Assembly (NCBI GenBank): GCA_021784255.1
Contig: JAJXSZ010000057.1
Coordinates: forward strand, 1-12,123
DNA length: 12,123 nucleotides
Source: Pseudomonadota bacterium
GTDB lineage: Bacteria > Pseudomonadota > Alphaproteobacteria > Acetobacterales > Acetobacteraceae
Direction: 5' to 3'
Part shown: positions 1 to 11,834 of the stretch, one piece after another
How the letters are laid out: every line of letters starts with the position of its first letter
Numbering within the stretch: position 1 is the first letter of the stretch
The notes under the pieces: model-generated
Databases searched by the model: none
What the model saw: only the letters and a program-made list of their open reading frames with translations
What the model was told of the DNA's origin: nothing
Program-made: the position numbers and the translations under genes

Positions 1-3000
1 CCGAGCCGCGCAGGAACCGCAGGGCCGCGAGCAGGCGCAGCACATGCAGCATCCAGGGCCCGTAGGCGCGCTTGAGCAGGCGTCCACTCGCCTTGTCGCG
101 GGCCGCCAGCAGCGGTGCGGCGAGATGGAATTCGAGTTCCCGCCAGGTGCCGAACTGCGCCTCCAGCGCGGCGCGGAAGCCGGGCGAGGCGTAGAGCCGC
201 GCCACTTCCCACTCGTCCTTGATCGCCAGCAGCCGGTAGAAATTGCGCGCGACCGTCTCGGTCAGCGCCGTCGACGCGGGTGCGGCGCGCGATTCCGCCG
301 CCCGCACCGCGGCGATCAGCGCCTGGTAGCGCTGCACCAGCCCCTTCCCGCCATAGGCGGCCAGACGCGCGGCGCGGTCGGCGAGCAGGTCGTCGAGCGT
401 GACCGGCCCTGGCGGCACCGTCACGCCCGCCTCCTGCGCCACCCGCGCGGGGTCGGCGGCGGCGATCCGGCCCCAGCGGAAGGCCGCCTTGTTGGCCTCC
501 ACCGACTGGCCATTGAGCTCGATCGCGCGCATCAGCGCGTCGTGGCTGAGCGGCACCGCGCCCTTCTGCCAGGCATAGCCGAGCAGCAGCAGGTTGGCGC
601 CGATCGCATCGCCGAGCAGAGCGGTGGCAAGCGCCGTCGCGTCGATCGCATCGAGGCTGGCGGCAGCCCGCTCCACCGCGGCGCGCAGCCGGGCGGCAGG
701 AAGTTTCGTGCTCGTATCCATCACGAAATCCGCGGTCGGCGCCTCGTTGGTGTTGAGCACCACGCGGCTCGCGTCGGGGTGCAGGCTCGCGAGCGTGTCC
801 TTCGCCGCGGCCGTCACCAGGTCGGCGGCGAGCAGCAGGTCCGCGCGGCCACGCCCGACGCGCAGGCCCTGCAGCGAGGCGGCGTCGGCGGCCAGGCGCA
901 CATGGCTCCAGACGCTGCCGCCTTTCTGTGCCAGGCCCATCATGTCGAGCACGCTGACCCCGACCCCGTCCAGATGCGCGGCCATGCCGAGCAGCGCGCC
1001 GACGGTGACGATGCCGGTCCCGCCGATGCCGGTGACGAGGATGTCGTAGGGTCGCGCGAGCGAGGGGATCGCCGGCTCCGCCAGGACGATATCGGCCGGG
1101 GCAACCGCGCTGCGCCGGCGCAGCTTCGCGCCATGGACGGTGACGAAGCTCGGGCAGAACCCCTCGATGCAGGAAAAATCCTTGTTGCAGCCCGACTGGT
1201 CGATCCGGCGCCGGGTGCCGAGCGGGGTCTCGAGCGGCGCGACCGATATGCAGTTCGACGCCTGCGAGCAGTCGCCGCACCCCTCGCATACCTCCGCGTT
1301 GATGAAGACCCGCTTGTCCGGATCGGGAAACTCGCCGCGCTTGCGCCGGCGGCGCTTCTCCGAGGCGCAGGTCTGGTCGTAGATCAGCACGGTGCAGCCG
1401 GACGTCTCGCGCAGGCGCTTCTCGACCGCCTCGAGTTCGCGGCGATGGTGCACGCTCACGCCGGGCGCGAAATCCGTGACCCCCGCATGCTTCTCCGGCT
1501 CGTCGGTGACGACGGCGATGGCAACGACGTTCTCGGCCGCGAGCTGGCGGGTGATCTGCGGCACGCTGAGCGGGCCATCGACGTGCTGCCCGCCGGTCAT
1601 CGCCACCGCATCGTTGAACAGCAGCTTGTAGGTGATGTTGACCCCGGCGCTGACCGCCGCGCGGATCGCCATCATCCCGGAATGGAAATAAGTACCATCG
1701 CCGAGATTGGCGAAGACGTGCTTTTCCTCGGTGAACGGTGCCTGACCGACCCAGGCCATGCCCTCGCCGCCCATCTGGCTGACCATGTCGGTGTTGCGAT
1801 CCATCCACATCGCGAGCGTGTGGCAGCCGATGCCGGCGAGCGCGCGCGATCCGTCCGGCACCTTGGTCGAGGTGTTGTGCGGGCAGCCGCTGCAATAGAA
1901 CGGCCGGCGCGTCGCCAGCACCTCGACGGCAGCGTTGGCGCGGGCCTGGGCCTCGAGGTAGGCGAGCTGCGCCGCGATCGCCTCGGTCGGCGCGAAGCGG
2001 GCGATGCGCGCGCCGGCGGCGCGCGCGATGTCGGCCGAGGCAAGGTCGCCGCCGCGCTTGAGCAGGGTCGCGCCGGCCTCGTCGGTCTTGCCCACGACGA
2101 CGGGGCGCTCGGCCTGGGCATAGAGGATGTCGCGGATCTGCGCTTCGATCAGCGGCGCCTTCTCCTCGACGACGAGAATTTCCTCGAGCCCGCGGGCGAA
2201 TTCGCGGATGGTCGCGGGGTCGAGCGGCCAGGCCAGGGCCAGCTTGAGCAGCCGGATGCCGCGCGGCTCGCCGAGTTCCGCGAGGGCCTGGCGCGTGTCG
2301 TGGTAGGACTTGCCGATCGTGACGATTCCGAGACGAGCGCCCGGGTCGGCGCGCACCACGCGGTCGAGCCCGTTGGCGCGCGCATAGGCCTGCGCCGCGG
2401 GCAGGCCGAGCGTGAGCGCCCTCGCCTCCTGCTCGAGCGGCAGGTCGTGCAGCCGGATGCCCGCGTCCGGGTGCGGACCTTCCGGCAGGCGCAGGCGGAA
2501 ATCGCCGAGATCGAAGACCACGCTCGACGAGGAATCGACGACATCGGCCACGGTCTTGAAGCCGACATAGCGGCCGGACCAGCGCGACATCGCCCAGCCG
2601 TGCAGGCCCAGTTCCAGCAACTCGCCGACATCGGCCGGGACCAGCACCGGGCAGCCCGCGGCGGCGAGAGCCTGCTCGCTCTGGTGCGGGATCGTGGAGG
2701 ATTTACAGGCGTGGTCATCGCCCGCCATCAGCAGGACGCCGCCATGGCGCGACGTGCCGGCATAGTTCGCGTGCTTGAAAACGTCGCCGCAACGATCGAC
2801 CCCGGGGCCCTTGCCGTACCAGTAGGCGAAGACGCCATCGACCGTGGCGCCGGGAAACAGCGTCGCCTGCTGCGTGCCCCAGACGGCGGTGGCGGCGAGT
2901 TCCTCGTTCACACCTGGCTGGAAATGAATGTTGTGGCCGGCGAGAGCTTCCTTCGCCGCCCACATCTGGATGTCGATCTGGCCCAGCGGCGAGCCGCGGT

Positions 3001-3154
3001 AGCCGCTGACGAAGCCACCGGTGTTGCAGCCAGCGGCACGATCGAGCGCGCGCTGCAGCATCGGCAGGCGGACCAGCGCCTGGGTCCCGGTGACGTAGAA
3101 CCGCGCGCTATCGACGCGATACTTGTCCGCCAGCGATGCCTGTGCATGCTTCAT
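1..3154 (-). CDS. Indolepyruvate ferredoxin oxidoreductase, fused alpha/gamma type (3' end cut by window edge)
   Basis: This enzyme oxidatively decarboxylates aryl-2-oxo acids such as indolepyruvate to the acyl-CoA, using thiamine diphosphate and Fe-S clusters and passing electrons to ferredoxin in the cytoplasm. The frame is open from ATG 3154 to the edge: 1051 codons visible, no stop. Fused homologues are about 1150-1190 residues, so roughly 100 or more C-terminal residues are missing. The N-terminal pyrimidine-binding-like part contains GFVSGYRGSPLG. The thiamine site is GDGT at 485-488, followed by NDAVAMTGGQ. A cysteine-rich Fe-S region has C623, C626, C629, C635, C656, C662 and C667, plus C596 in DQTCASEKRRRRKRG. 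The IorB-like gamma domain begins near GIGGTG at 709-714. The start at 3154 has GGGGGAAG upstream. An in-frame ATG at 3172 would add six residues (MGEATV) but has a poorer ribosome site. It lies 209 bp downstream of the carboxylase operon, behind a terminator-like hairpin, so it may have its own promoter. The family call is firm; the substrate is not. Confidence 0.95.
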   Translation of the reverse strand, partial: MKHAQASLADKYRVDSARFYVTGTQALVRLPMLQRALDRAAGCNTGGFVSGYRGSPLGQIDIQMWAAKEALAGHNIHFQPGVNEELAATAVWGTQQATLFPGATVDGVFAYWYGKGPGVDRCGDVFKHANYAGTSRHGGVLLMAGDDHACKSSTIPHQSEQALAAAGCPVLVPADVGELLELGLHGWAMSRWSGRYVGFKTVADVVDSSSSVVFDLGDFRLRLPEGPHPDAGIRLHDLPLEQEARALTLGLPAAQAYARANGLDRVVRADPGARLGIVTIGKSYHDTRQALAELGEPRGIRLLKLALAWPLDPATIREFARGLEEILVVEEKAPLIEAQIRDILYAQAERPVVVGKTDEAGATLLKRGGDLASADIARAAGARIARFAPTEAIAAQLAYLEAQARANAAVEVLATRRPFYCSGCPHNTSTKVPDGSRALAGIGCHTLAMWMDRNTDMVSQMGGEGMAWVGQAPFTEEKHVFANLGDGTYFHSGMMAIRAAVSAGVNITYKLLFNDAVAMTGGQHVDGPLSVPQITRQLAAENVVAIAVVTDEPEKHAGVTDFAPGVSVHHRRELEAVEKRLRETSGCTVLIYDQTCASEKRRRRKRGEFPDPDKRVFINAEVCEGCGDCSQASNCISVAPLETPLGTRRRIDQSGCNKDFSCIEGFCPSFVTVHGAKLRRRSAVAPADIVLAEPAIPSLARPYDILVTGIGGTGIVTVGALLGMAAHLDGVGVSVLDMMGLAQKGGSVWSHVRLAADAASLQGLRVGRGRADLLLAADLVTAAAKDTLASLHPDASRVVLNTNEAPTADFVMDTSTKLPAARLRAAVERAAASLDAIDATALATALLGDAIGANLLLLGYAWQKGAVPLSHDALMRAIELNGQSVEANKAAFRWGRIAAADPARVAQEAGVTVPPGPVTLDDLLADRAARLAAYGGKGLVQRYQALIAAVRAAESRAAPASTALTETVARNFYRLLAIKDEWEVARLYASPGFRAALEAQFGTWRELEFHLAAPLLAARDKASGRLLKRAYGPWMLHVLRLLAALRFLRGS

Positions 3155-3216
3155 GACCGTCGCTTCCCCCATCCGCCGCCGCGGCCATCAAGACCTGGGT
3201 CGGCGTCGCCGGAAGT

Positions 3217-3237
3217 TAGGACAGAATCACTGTCTTA
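3217..3237 (-). promoter_or_regulatory. 21-bp dyad upstream of the oxidoreductase gene, candidate operator
   Basis: On the minus strand the arms read TA-A-GACAG and CTGTC-C-TA around a TGATT centre: 7 of 8 arm positions are complementary. The site ends 62 bases before ATG 3154, a usual place for a repressor or activator site. AT-rich bases cluster here in an otherwise GC-rich spacer, which fits a promoter region, but I cannot point to convincing -35/-10 boxes. Binding by any regulator is inference. Confidence 0.4.
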
Positions 3238-3346
3238 TTCCAGGAGGATTCGGCGGCTGCCCCGACTTCGCAGCGAGGTGTCGCCGCGCCCCAGGGCGCG
3301 AGGCGCGCAACACCGCGGCGGACCCCCACCGGGAAAGATTCTGTCC
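3219..3346. repeat. Separated 10-bp inverted repeat GGACAGAATC / GATTCTGTCC
   Basis: GGACAGAATC at 3219-3228 and its exact reverse complement at 3337-3346 are separated by 108 bp. The left copy is part of the 21-bp dyad. The right copy overlaps one arm and the loop of the hairpin after the carboxylase alpha gene. An exact 10-mer pair within about 200 bp is mildly unlikely by chance. It could be two sites for one regulator or an alternative RNA pairing. I see no extended similarity that would make it a mobile element. Confidence 0.4.
3285..3300. repeat. GC hairpin, CGCGCCC-CA-GGGCGCG
   Basis: A perfect 7-bp inverted repeat with a 2-base centre (in practice a 6-bp stem with a 4-base loop) lies midway between the carboxylase alpha stop and the oxidoreductase start. 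No T-run follows on either strand, so it is not a classical intrinsic terminator. It may simply be a GC-rich palindrome. Confidence 0.35.
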
Positions 3347-3351
3347 GCCGC
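3315..3351 (-). terminator. Terminator-like stem-loop after the six-gene operon
   Basis: A perfect 9-bp stem (GCGGCGGAC / GTCCGCCGC) with a 19-base loop begins 12 bases after the TGA of the carboxylase alpha gene. The loop can form a short extra CCC/GGG pair. There is no clear U-tract after it (GGTGTT follows), so it may slow or end transcription imperfectly or protect the 3' end of the mRNA. Position and stem quality support an operon end here. Confidence 0.5.
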
Positions 3352-3363
3352 AGTGCAGCAAAC

Positions 3364-5301
<1,938 letters not shown>

Positions 5302-5303
5302 CG

Positions 5304-6901
<1,598 letters not shown>

Positions 6902-6902
<1 letters not shown>

Positions 6903-8074
6903 CAGGCAGTCTCGGCAAAGAGTTCGCGTCCGATCAGCATGCGCCGGATTTCCGATGTTCCGGCACCGATCTCGTAAAGCTTGGCATCGCGCAGCAGGCG
7001 TCCGGTCGGATAATCGTTGATGTAGCCGTTGCCGCCCAGGCATTGAATCGCCTCGAGCGCCATCCAGGTCGCCTTCTCGGCGGCATAGAGGATGGCGCCG
7101 GCGGCGTCCTTGCGCGTCGTCCGTCCGCGGTCGCAGGCCTGGGCGACGGCGTAGACGTAGGATTTGGCGGCGTTCATCGTCGTATACATGTCGGCGATCT
7201 TGGCCTGAATGAGCTGGAATTCGCCGATCGGCTGGCCGAATTGCCGACGCTCGTGGACATAAGGCAGTACCGCGTCGAGGCAGGCCTGCATGATGCCGAG
7301 CGGGCCCGCCGCCAGCACCGCGCGCTCGTAGTCGAGCCCGCTCATCAGCACGCCGACGCCACCGCCCACCGTGCCAAGCACGTTCGCGCCGGGTACGAAA
7401 CAATCCTCGAACACCAGCTCGCCAGTGTTGGAACCGCGCATGCCCAGCTTGTCGAGCTTCTGCGCGCAGGAGAAGCCCGTCATCCCCTTCTCGACCAGGA
7501 ACGCGGTGATGCCGCGCTTGCCGGCCGCGGGGTCGGTCTTGGCATAGACCACCAGCACGTCGGCATCCGGCCCGTTGGTGATCCACATCTTGGTGCCGTC
7601 GAGCACGTAGCCGCCATCGCGAGGGATCGCGCGCAGGCGCATCGAGACCACGTCCGAACCGGCGCCGGGCTCGCTCATCGCCAGCGCCCCGACATGCTCG
7701 CCCGAAATCAGCTTCGGCAGATACGCCCGTTTCTGCGCCGGCGTGCCGTTGCGCCGGATCTGGTTGACGCAGAGATTGGAATGCGCGCCATAGGAGAGGC
7801 CCACGGCGGCCGAGGCGCGGCTGATTTCCTCCATCGCCACGCAATGCGCGAGATAGTTCATGCCGGCGCCGCCGAACGCCTCCTCGACGGTAAGACCGAG
7901 CACGCCGAGCTCGCCCATCTTGCTCCAGAGATCGGCGGGAAATTCGTTGTCGCGGTCGATCGCCGCGGCGCGCGGCGCGATCTCGGCCGCGGCGAAGCGC
8001 CGCACCGTCTCGCGCAGCATGTCGATCTCCTCGCCGAGCGCGAAGTCGAGCCCGTAATCGGTGTTGGCTGTCAT
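6902..8074 (-). CDS. liuA: Isovaleryl-CoA dehydrogenase
   Basis: This FAD enzyme oxidises isovaleryl-CoA to 3-methylcrotonyl-CoA and passes electrons to electron-transfer flavoprotein; it makes the substrate of the carboxylase encoded next. The 390-residue protein has the acyl-CoA dehydrogenase three-domain plan. FAD/substrate motifs include ALAMSEPGAGSD (130-141) and MWITNGPDADVLVVYAKT (163-180). The telling feature is the catalytic base. Isovaleryl-CoA dehydrogenases use a glutamate in the middle of the chain, here Glu250 in LDYERAVLAAGPLG. The C-terminal glutamate of other family members is replaced, here YEIGAGTSEIRR (368-379). FGQPIGEFQLIQAKIADMYT and CLGGNGYINDYPTGRLLRD also fit. ATG 8074 has GAGGGG three bases and GAGGAGG twelve bases upstream, seven bases after the synthetase stop. 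The gene is also called ivd. Confidence 0.96.
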
Positions 8075-8081
8075 CGGCCCC

Positions 8082-9743
8082 TCATGCCTCCTCGCGAAAT
8101 TCGCCGGTCGCCGCAGTGCCTGTTGCGGCCAGCGCCGCCTCGCGCTGACGCAGCTCCACGCGCCGGATCTTGCCGGAGATGGTCTTCGGCAGCTCGTAGA
8201 ACTCGATCCGCCGGATGCGCTTGTACGGCGCGAGGCGGGCCCGGCAATGCGCGAAGATGGATGCCGCCGTCGCCGCGTCCGGCGCGTGGCCGGCGACGAG
8301 TGCTACATAGGCCTTCGGCACGGCGAGCCGCATCGCATCCGGAGCCGGAACGACAGCGGCTTCCGCGACGGCCGGATGCTCGATCAGCACGCTCTCCAGC
8401 TCGAAGGGCGAGATGCGATAGTCGGACGCCTTGAACACGTCGTCGGCGCGGCCGACATAGGTGACGTAGCCGTCGGCGTCGCGGCTGACGACGTCGCCGG
8501 TGCGATAGATCGTGCCCTGCAGCGGCTCGACGTTGCCCGCGTCGTCCTGGTAGCCGAGCATCAGCGAGGCGGGCGGCGGGTCGAGCGGGATGCACAGCGC
8601 GCCTTCCGTCGCGTCGCGGTCCTCGGCGTCGAGGATGCGCAGGCGATAGCCGGGCATCGGCCGCCCCATCGAGCCTGGCTTCAGCTTCTGGCCCGGGGAA
8701 TTGCCGATCTGGCAGGTCGTTTCGGTCTGGCCGTAGCCGTCGCGGATGGTGATTCCCCAGGCCCGCTCCACCTGCTCGATCACCTCGGGGTTGAGCGGCT
8801 CGCCGGCGCCGCAGAGTTCGCGCAGCGACCCCTTGTAGGGCGCAAGCTCCTCCTGGATCAGCATCCGCCAGACCGTGGGCGGTGCGGCAAACGTGGAGAC
8901 GCCGGCTGCGCGCATGCGCTCCAGCAGGTCGCGCGCGTTGAACCGCGGCTGGTTGGCGATGAAGATCGTCGCCCCCGCGTTCCAGGGCGCGAAAAAACAG
9001 CACCAGGCATGCTTCGCCCAGCCTGGCGAAGAGACGTTGAGGTGCAGGTCGCCAGGTTGCAGGCCGAGCCAGTACATGGTGCTGAGATGGCCGACCGGGT
9101 AGGACCGATGCGTATGCAGCACGAGTTTCGGCCGCGAGGTCGTGCCCGAGGTGAAATAAAGCAGCATCGGGTCCGAGGCCCGTGTGCGCTGCCACGCCCC
9201 GGGCGCCGCCGGTGCCTCGAGCAATGTCGCATAGGCAACACCACCGGCGCCGTTGACGCCGATGCGGATCGCCCCCTCCGGCGCCGCCGCCAGCCGCGCG
9301 GCATCGGCACAGACCACCGCCCGGACCTGCGCACGCGCGACCCGCTCGCGCAGATCGGCCTCGGTCAGCAGCGTGGTCGCCGGCACCACGACGGCGCCGA
9401 GCTTCATCGCCGCCAGCATCGTCTCCCATAGCGGCGCGATGTTGCCGAGCATCAGCATGATGCGATCGCCGTGGCCGAGCCCCAGTGCGGCGAGCCCGTT
9501 GGCCACGCGGTTCGAGCGTTCCGACAGCTCGCGGAAGCTGCGCGTCGCGGCCCCCTCGCCGGTGATCACCAGCGCCGGCCGCGCGCCGCGCTCGCCGGCC
9601 GCGAGATAGGCGTCGAACCAGTCGCGCGCCCAGTTGAAATCATCGAGCTCCGGCCAGCGGAATTCGCGGCAGGCCGCGGTGTGGTCGCGGCGGTGGCGCA
9701 GCAGCAGGTCGCGCGCCGCGAGGAAGGCTTCGGTCCCGCTCAT
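8082..9743 (-). CDS. AMP-forming acyl-CoA synthetase (medium/short-chain type)
   Basis: It activates a free carboxylic acid with ATP to an acyl-adenylate and then to the acyl-CoA. The 553-residue protein is full length for the ANL superfamily. The phosphate loop is YFTSGTTSRPKLVLHTH (196-212). The adenine/aromatic motif is DGYGQTETT (335-343), the ribose-binding aspartate lies in YRTGD (413-417), and the hinge follows in GRADDVFKASDYRISPFELE (431-450). The C-terminal catalytic lysine is Lys525 in PKTISGKIRR. The N-terminal FRWPELDDFNWARDWFD block is typical of the acetyl/medium-chain synthetase branch. ATG 9743 was chosen because it follows the mmsB stop by ten bases and gives a normal N-terminus. 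A Met at 9785 would overlap mmsB by 32 bases. The ribosome site is weak. Between valine and leucine genes, isobutyrate, isovalerate or a related acid is a plausible substrate, but motifs do not settle it. Confidence 0.9.
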   Translation of the reverse strand: MSGTEAFLAARDLLLRHRRDHTAACREFRWPELDDFNWARDWFDAYLAAGERGARPALVITGEGAATRSFRELSERSNRVANGLAALGLGHGDRIMLMLGNIAPLWETMLAAMKLGAVVVPATTLLTEADLRERVARAQVRAVVCADAARLAAAPEGAIRIGVNGAGGVAYATLLEAPAAPGAWQRTRASDPMLLYFTSGTTSRPKLVLHTHRSYPVGHLSTMYWLGLQPGDLHLNVSSPGWAKHAWCCFFAPWNAGATIFIANQPRFNARDLLERMRAAGVSTFAAPPTVWRMLIQEELAPYKGSLRELCGAGEPLNPEVIEQVERAWGITIRDGYGQTETTCQIGNSPGQKLKPGSMGRPMPGYRLRILDAEDRDATEGALCIPLDPPPASLMLGYQDDAGNVEPLQGTIYRTGDVVSRDADGYVTYVGRADDVFKASDYRISPFELESVLIEHPAVAEAAVVPAPDAMRLAVPKAYVALVAGHAPDAATAASIFAHCRARLAPYKRIRRIEFYELPKTISGKIRRVELRQREAALAATGTAATGEFREEA

Positions 9744-9753
9744 CGCGCGCGTC

Positions 9754-10659
9754 TCAGGATGGCGCCTTGTCGCGCAGCAGCGCATCGAGGAAACGAAACG
9801 CCACCGAAAAATCCTTCTCCGCGAGCCCCGCTGCCGCCAGCGCCTCGTAGATGCGCGCGGCGTGCGCGCCCATCGGGGTTGCCGCCCCGGCGCTCTCGGC
9901 CGCCTGCTGCGACAGCTTCAGGTCCTTGAGCATCAGCGCTGCGGCAAAGCCGGGCTTGTAGTCGCGCTCGGAAGCGGCGGTCGGCACCGGGCCGGGCACC
10001 GGGCAGTTGTGCAGCAGCGACCAGCAGGAACCCGAGGAATTCGATGCGATCTCGAACAGTTTATGCCGCTCGAGCCCGAGCCGGCCGGCCAGCACGAAGG
10101 CCTCGCAGACGCCGAGCATCGAGACGCCGAGGATCATGTTGTTGCAGATCTTCGCCGCCTGCCCGGCGCCGGGCCCGCCGGCATGGACGATGTGCTTGCC
10201 CATCGCGGCAAGGATCGGCTTCGCCCGCGCGAACCCCGCCTCGCTGCCGCCGACCATGAAGGTGAGCGTCGCCCGCTCCGCCCCGACCGTGCCGCCGGAG
10301 ACCGGCGCATCCAGCATCGTGATCGCGGCCTTCGCGGCCTCGGCGGCGACCTCGCGCGCGGTCTCGACGTCGATGGTCGAGCAGTCGATCAGCAGCGAGC
10401 CGCGGCCGGCGCAGCGCAGCAGCCCCTCGGCCCCGAGATAGACCGCGCGTACGTGTTCGCCGGCCGGCAGCATGGTGATCACCACCTCCGCCGCCGCCGC
10501 TCCCTCGGCGAGGCTCGCCGCGATGTAGCCGCCCTGGGCGATGAACGTGTCGCGTGCGCGCGGCGCCGTGTCGTGGCCGGTGACCTCGTGGCCGGCGCGG
10601 CGCAGATTGCTCGCCATGGGCAGCCCCATGTTGCCGAGCCCGATGAACTGGATCCGCAT
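9754..10659 (-). CDS. mmsB: 3-hydroxyisobutyrate dehydrogenase
   Basis: It oxidises 3-hydroxyisobutyrate to methylmalonate semialdehyde in valine breakdown, normally with NAD. The protein is 301 residues, typical for the beta-hydroxyacid dehydrogenase family. It begins with the Rossmann motif FIGLGNMGLPMASNL (5-19). Asp30 sits where an acidic residue usually selects NAD over NADP. The substrate-binding motif is DAPVSGGTVGA (117-127). The catalytic lysine is Lys170 in GAGQAAKICNNM, with Asn174 four residues on. DYKPGFAAALMLKDLKL near residues 240-256 matches the C-terminal helical domain of true 3-hydroxyisobutyrate dehydrogenases better than tartronate semialdehyde reductases. It starts 25 bases after the isobutyryl-CoA dehydrogenase stop, behind a strong ribosome site. 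The hydrolase that makes free 3-hydroxyisobutyrate is not in the window. Confidence 0.93.
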   Translation of the reverse strand: MRIQFIGLGNMGLPMASNLRRAGHEVTGHDTAPRARDTFIAQGGYIAASLAEGAAAAEVVITMLPAGEHVRAVYLGAEGLLRCAGRGSLLIDCSTIDVETAREVAAEAAKAAITMLDAPVSGGTVGAERATLTFMVGGSEAGFARAKPILAAMGKHIVHAGGPGAGQAAKICNNMILGVSMLGVCEAFVLAGRLGLERHKLFEIASNSSGSCWSLLHNCPVPGPVPTAASERDYKPGFAAALMLKDLKLSQQAAESAGAATPMGAHAARIYEALAAAGLAEKDFSVAFRFLDALLRDKAPS

Positions 10660-10660
10660 G

Positions 10661-10670
10661 CTCTCCTCCC
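10661..10670 (-). promoter_or_regulatory. Strong ribosome binding site of mmsB
   Basis: The minus strand reads GGGAGGAGAG just before ATG 10659, a near-complete anti-16S match in the 25-base gap after the isobutyryl-CoA dehydrogenase stop. It fixes the mmsB start and suggests efficient independent initiation, in contrast to the coupled start of liuB. Confidence 0.8.
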
Positions 10671-10684
10671 TTCCGACCGCTGCC

Positions 10685-11830
10685 TCAGGCCGATTCCAGC
10701 AGCTTGCGCGCGATGATCACGCGCATGATCTCGTTGGTGCCCTCGAGAATGCGGTGCACGCGCAGGTCGCGCAGGTACCGCTCCACCTGGTAGTCCTTGA
10801 TATAGCCATAGCCGCCATGCAGTTGCAGGGCCTCGTCGCAGATCCGCCAGCATGCGTCGGTAGCGTAACGTTTCGCCATGGCCGAGCGCTGGGTCGCGTC
10901 CGCGGCGCGGGCATCGAGTGCCGCCGCGGCCCGATGCACCAGCAGCCGCGCCGCCTCCAGCTCGGTTGCCATGTCCGCGAGCTTGAACTGCAGCGCCTGG
11001 AAGTCGGCGATCGGTCGGCCGAAGGCGTGGCGCTGCTTCACATGTGCGAGCGCGAGGTCGAGGCAGGCGCGCGCGCCGCCGAGCGAGCAGGCGGCGATGT
11101 TGATCCGCCCGCCATCCAGCGCCGACATGGCGATGCGGAACCCCTGCCCTTCCTCGCCGACGCGGTTCTCCGCCGGCACCGCGACGCCGTCGAAATTGAC
11201 GATCGCCGTAGGCTGGCTGTTCCACCCCAGCTTCTTCTCGGGCTTGCCGAAGGAGAGCCCCGCGGCGCCGCGCGGCACCGCGAAGCAGGAGATGCCGCCG
11301 GCGCCCGCGCCGCCGGAGCGCGCCATCACCAGGTAGAGGTCGGTCGCCCCGCCGCCCGAGATGAACGCCTTCTGGCCGGTGAGCCGGTAGCCGGAATTGC
11401 CCTCCGCCGCGGCGCGCGTGGCGAGCGCGGCGGCGTCCGAGCCCGCCCCCGGCTCGGTGAGGCAGTAGGAGACGAAGATCTCCCCGGCAACGATCGGCGG
11501 CAGCCAGCGCGCCTGCTGCGCCGCGTTGCCGTAGGTCGCGATCATCCAGGCGACCATGTTGTGGATGGTCAGGAAACCGGTGGTGGAAGGATCCGCCGCC
11601 GCCAGTTCCTCGAACACGATCGCCGCTTCCAGGCGCGAGAGTCCCGAGCCGCCCACGGTCTCAGGCACGTACATGGCGCCGAAACCGAGCCGACAGGCCG
11701 CGCGCAACGCCTCGACGGGGAAGATCCCGCCGGCATCCCAGGCCGCCGCATGCGGTGCCCATTCGCCCGCGGCGAACTCCCGCGCGGTGTCGCGCAGCGC
11801 CCTTTGGGTCTCGTTCAGCTCGAATTCCAT
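10685..11830 (-). CDS. Isobutyryl-CoA dehydrogenase (valine pathway acyl-CoA dehydrogenase)
   Basis: This FAD enzyme oxidises isobutyryl-CoA to methacrylyl-CoA, handing electrons to electron-transfer flavoprotein. The protein is 381 residues from ATG 11830. Motifs include CLTEPGAGSDAAAL (123-136), KAFISGGGATDLYLVMAR (154-171) and RHAFGRPIADFQALQFKLAD (267-286). The catalytic base is at the usual C-terminal place: Glu363 in ILEGTNEIMR. GGRINIAACSLGGARA (240-255), LADMATELEAARLLV and LHGGYGYIKDYQVERYLRD closely resemble mammalian ACAD8, the isobutyryl-CoA dehydrogenase, as I recall that sequence. A 2-methylbutyryl-CoA dehydrogenase is the main alternative. ATG 11830 has GGGAGG four bases upstream. 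An in-frame GTG at 11848 has AGGAGG seven bases upstream and would add six residues (N-terminus MAPGGR). It is the first gene of the six-gene cluster. Confidence 0.92.
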   Translation of the reverse strand: MEFELNETQRALRDTAREFAAGEWAPHAAAWDAGGIFPVEALRAACRLGFGAMYVPETVGGSGLSRLEAAIVFEELAAADPSTTGFLTIHNMVAWMIATYGNAAQQARWLPPIVAGEIFVSYCLTEPGAGSDAAALATRAAAEGNSGYRLTGQKAFISGGGATDLYLVMARSGGAGAGGISCFAVPRGAAGLSFGKPEKKLGWNSQPTAIVNFDGVAVPAENRVGEEGQGFRIAMSALDGGRINIAACSLGGARACLDLALAHVKQRHAFGRPIADFQALQFKLADMATELEAARLLVHRAAAALDARAADATQRSAMAKRYATDACWRICDEALQLHGGYGYIKDYQVERYLRDLRVHRILEGTNEIMRVIIARKLLESA

Positions 11831-11834
11831 GCGG

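Noticed and set aside
3219..3346. Small insertion element (MITE) bounded by the 10-bp inverted repeat
   Set aside because: The similarity stops after 10 bp, no target-site duplication is visible, and each copy is explained as part of a dyad or a hairpin.
6903..7844. N-terminal extension of the carboxylase beta frame to 7844
   Set aside because: It overlaps the isovaleryl-CoA dehydrogenase gene out of frame; homologous sequence begins at ATG 6902.
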